Of a DNA stretch of 64,000 nucleotides, positions 60,561 through 64,000 are shown one piece after another. The notes below the pieces were generated by a model, which was given only the letters and a program-made list of their open reading frames with translations, had not been told where the DNA came from and searched no databases. Within the stretch, counting starts at the first letter, position 1. Each line of letters begins with the position of its first letter. Source of the DNA: Larix kaempferi. Taxonomy: Eukaryota; Streptophyta; Pinopsida; Pinales; Pinaceae. Position numbers and translations under genes: made by a program. The stretch is from the NCBI GenBank assembly GCA_027924585.1, contig BSBM01001936.1, forward strand, positions 392,001 to 456,000. Direction: 5' to 3'.

Positions 60561-61714
60561 ATTTATGTTCACTTGAGATATCTGTTTGGGTTACATTGGT
60601 CGTTAACATCAATTATTATCCATATTTCAGAAGAACTGTGCATGAACATACGAAATCTACCAGAAACTTTACATGTCTAAAAGAAACTCATGAACCTCTA
60701 ACTCTTCCTTAGTTTAGAATATTCATCGAATTGAAAAGTAGAGTAGTGAGCATTTTTCATTGTTTGGTTCATTTTACTGTTTTCGAGTCAAAACACCACC
60801 AGTTTCACTTCCACTCCTGAAACTAAGCAAACTACCATTAAAAATTCACGCTTAAGATAAAATTGACAAACTTTTGATTTTCATATCACCAACATGTTTA
60901 CGTCAGTGCCCTGGATTAGGTTTGGAGAGTTAACACTCCTGGGATGCAAAACTTTGAAACTAGCATTGATTACTGAGAGTAAATCCATTAGTAGCAAAAA
61001 ACATTGGTCGAGAAAGCACTTCTTAAACATGCGTTAAGCACGAGGTCAATCTAGATAAGTAAGGGTCGTTCCCCCATTTTGCTTATTTAGTGGGACATGA
61101 GCTTATCGAGGGGATTCTATGTTCAATGACAAGTCCTCGGGGTGACATCACTGTTTCTAGATTTCCTGGTTATGAGAATTGTCCTTGACTTACAACTGTT
61201 CTTCCCGACCATCGATTGTGAAGTGGTAACTTTAGTGGCTATTCCTAAGATATCACATAGGATATTGTGAGTGGGAAACACTTGCAATACCTGAGACAAA
61301 CTTTGGAACTTTTACTCCTTGGGAGGGTGATTAGTCAGGAACTAATGCTTGCACCCCTGGCTATTAAAGTTTACTGTAACTGTTTCTCATACCTTCGCTG
61401 CTAGCAATTGTTTGAGGCTTGAGATCCCTCAACAACTACTAGTTTCGGAAGGCCTTCCAATCCAGCTTTTCACTGAGCTTCGTTTCTTTGGAAGAGTAAG
61501 TTTGCTTGTTTGGAATCTCTAGGAATTTTTACTGTGTGGACACATTTTGTTTTTGTTGAGTCTAGAAAGCCATAGGATTGTTTCATTCTATTTTTTGTAA
61601 AAACTTTTTAAACACATCCTTTTATCAAATATTTTCTTCAAAGTGGCTACTCTCCCAACCCGCCAGTCACGGTGGTAGTGAGCTAAGTAACTATAAATTA
61701 AAGGCCCCGCTACA

Positions 61715-64000
61715 TTGCGGAGACGGATAAAAAATAAAAAATATATTGACTTTGAAACTGAAACACTTCTAACTTCAATTAACAACAATAGAGCAGAAAC
61801 ACATCAAAAAAATACTGCAATACCATCTATTGAGGAAAACACAGAAATTGTTGATCCTCTTGCTCCATTTGAAATTGAAACATTAGAAGACAACATTGCA
61901 AATCCTGTAAATCCACCTTTGACAAATATTTCAGAATCAGTGGTACTTCACATCAGTGAACCATTGCACACCATCAATTCTACTTTTGAATATTTGGCAC
62001 ACATGCAAAATTCAACACCTAACCCCATGGATTCATCAGGAGCACAAGGGACCACATCAGCACCACCTCAAACGAGTGTTGGAGGTAGCAATACTTCCAA
62101 CATCCCTATGGCTTCATCAGGAGCACAAGGGACCACATCATCACAACCTCAAAAGGTTGCTGAAGGTAGCAATACTTCCAGCTTGACCTCTACCACAATC
62201 CCAATAGTTAGTTTACCTGCTGCTACCGTAAGTTCAACTAGCACTCCAGTTCCAGTTGGTACAGTTTCGGGTCTCAATACCGGAAGTACATCCAATTTGC
62301 CTGCAGGAATCCCTACTGGAGGGTGTTCCTTACAAAACTTGGGTTTCCCATATGGTTTGGATACTCAAGGTCAAAACAATCCAGGAGTAAACCAAAATCC
62401 TATTGGCATACCAAACAGTTTTCCAAGTCCTAAATCTGGGGGAATCCTTCACTTTGGAATCTCAATATCCCTAGTGGAATTAATGGACCATAGAACAATA
62501 ATGCCAATTGGGGTAATGCTCCACAAATTAGTGGAAGTGCCTCGAGAAGCCATTATCCAAAATTTCCTAGCATGAATCTTGGGGGCAATCCCATACCCCC
62601 AACAGGTAGCACTCTAGGAGGTAACCTGTCCACCAACCCAATTCCACCATGGAGTGGGCAGGTTCCAGGAAGTACCCAATATTCTTGGGCACCACCCCCG
62701 CAAGGAGGAAATCAAGCTTGGAACGCTTACCCAAACTAAGGAAACAATTAATGGAGTGGTCCAATTCCAACTAGTAACCAATCTAATTGGGACCCACCCG
62801 CACAAGGAGGAAATCCATCCATGAATCCCAACTAGCCATGGAGTTGTAATGTTACACCAAATAACCAACCTTATTCGAACATACCTCCGCAAGGGGGAAA
62901 TCCATACATGCAACCTAGTTCACAATGGATTGGGAAATATCCTGGCGATAACCAATCCTTTTGGATGCAACCTCCACAAGGAGGTAACCCCTCTTAAAAT
63001 TCTTTTCAAGCCCAAGGACCACAACAATGGAGCTATCAAGCTTCACTAGGGTATCAATCGTTTGCTACGGCACCAGTCAAGTCACCATTTCTGGCCACAT
63101 TGAATCTACCGGATTTATCCCAGCTGACTAATTACCCTGTTCTACATTTGAATGGATGGCCAGCAATACCAACCAAACTACCCTAAGACATACCCAAGCT
63201 TAACGGAAAACCAGGGGAAGATCCATCAAATCATGTGATGACATTTCATTTGTGGTGCTCATCCAATTCCCTAGTTGATGACAGTATTAGGTTGAGATTG
63301 TTTCAGTGGACCCTAATGGGAACTATTGCCAAATGGTACATTGAATTACCACGCAATACATTTACAGATTTTTTATCTTTTGCTATGGATTTTCTAACAC
63401 ATTTTCAGCTACCTATCCGCTATGATATGGGAACAGAACTTTTGACTTCCCTTAGGAAATCCACCGCTACTCACATCTTGAATCATATCCACGAGTGGAG
63501 GAGGTGCCGAAGAATTATCAAAGCTGAAATCCCAGATCAATTCCTAGCAGACTGGTTCATAAAATCACTGTTACCTACTCTTGCAAAAGATATAGCTATG
63601 TCGGGAGCCATGACTGAAGAACAACTCAATCAGAGTGCCCACCAGATGGATTTGATATATTCCCAATTGGGCACACTTTATGAATTAATACCTCATGTTG
63701 TAAGACTTGCGTTTGATCCAGCTAGGCCGCCAAAAGGACCTCATACCGATGGTGTGATTGGATCCATTAACCAACTTGAACAAGTCACCCAACAATTGGG
63801 ACAAATGTCAGTTCAAAATCCGCAACCCGCAGTTGGCCAGGCAACACAACAATCCGCAACTCCTACCCAAACTTCTGAAGTACTTATGGTTCAAACTGCG
63901 GACCCAAAAGGAAAAAATAAGAAAAAGAAGAAGAAACCCAATACTAATGCTGGAACAGGAGATGCACCGAAGATGAATACTAATCCTACTGGAGGAAACC
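61715..64000 (+). pseudogene. Tat2 gag (runs off window)
   Basis: Frame 61715-62575 is Ser/Thr/Pro-rich with a duplicated SSGAQGTTS block and no clear ATG at its left end. The frame shifts near 62440. From there, repeats of PPQGGNP run to about 63000, with stops near 62737, 62752, 62835, 62996 and 63184. The Retrotrans_gag core follows at about 63090-63700 (TLNLPDLSQL, VMTFHLWCSSNSL, AKWYIELP, LRKSTATHILNHIHEWRR). A long open C-terminal part ends in a Lys-rich tract (KGKNKKKKKKPNTN) at the window edge, just before the expected zinc knuckle. It aligns with Tat1 gag throughout the core. Confidence 0.87.

Larger units (their letters stand above)
58184..61714 (+). other. Tat2 leader
   Basis: This is 3.5 kb without a convincing protein. 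Phrases such as CTCTGCGTG, GTGTGTTTATTC and CTCAGCGTTAAT recur through 58400-59200. The two tandem arrays listed separately follow. The segment at 60900-61160 is shared with 30900-31170. Confidence 0.75.
57343..64000 (+). mobile_element. Tat2: second Tat-lineage gypsy element (right end outside window)
   Basis: An LTR, a Tat-type primer site, a 3.5 kb leader with tandem repeats and a gag homologous to Tat1 gag lie in order on the plus strand. Pol and the 3' LTR must lie beyond the window. Confidence 0.88.

Overview
The window reads as nuclear DNA of a seed plant with a large, retrotransposon-filled genome. A gymnosperm is plausible, but the sequence alone does not prove it. Evidence: every recognisable coding region belongs to Ty1/copia or Ty3/gypsy LTR retrotransposons. 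Primer-binding sites, polypurine tracts, 5-bp target-site duplications (TSDs) and TATA boxes lie where these families require them. The spaces between are AT-rich with long microsatellites. I found no intact single-copy host gene, rRNA, tRNA or CRISPR array.

Layout, left to right. (1) 1-10590: element E1. The end of its 5' LTR is at 1-683, followed by an initiator-Met primer site, about 1 kb of internal DNA holding only an array of GC-rich palindromes, and a very long proposed 3' LTR (1706-10590). A compact gag-only copia-like element, E2 (6115-9053, TSD GATAA), sits inside that LTR. (2) 10591-12448: a CACTA-subterminal-like stretch, then a long pyrimidine-rich, microsatellite-rich block. (3) 12449-23638: element E3 (TSD TCCCA), a relative of E2 with gag and protease but no reverse transcriptase (RT), split by Copia-1 (14265-21207). 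Copia-1 keeps all copia domains in one frame with six stops. (4) 23639-26360: AT-rich DNA without genes. (5) 26361-28900: a badly decayed gypsy copy, G4, on the plus strand. (6) 28901-31170: non-coding DNA that resembles the leader of a Tat-type gypsy element. (7) 31170-55399: gypsy element G3 (gag-protease, minus strand), split by the large Tat-type gypsy element Tat1 (32599-54893, TSD AACAT). Tat1 is itself split by Copia-2 (36713-43888, TSD ATTTC). (8) 55463-57092: a solo gypsy LTR (TSD AGGAT). (9) 57343-64000: the LTR, leader and gag of a second Tat element, Tat2, on the plus strand, running off the window.

How the parts work together. In each coding element the gag, protease, RT, RNase H and integrase remnants are colinear in one polyprotein. 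Tat1 adds two accessory parts: a second (archaeal-type) RNase H downstream of integrase, and an antisense gene between pol and the 3' LTR. The antisense gene encodes a plant-mobile-domain-like protein and shows plus-strand splice sites. Copia-2 has lost its integrase, and exon-like blocks of an unrecognised gene occupy its place. Nesting gives a relative order of insertion: G3 before Tat1 before Copia-2, E3 before Copia-1, E1 before E2, and G3 before the solo LTR's parent.
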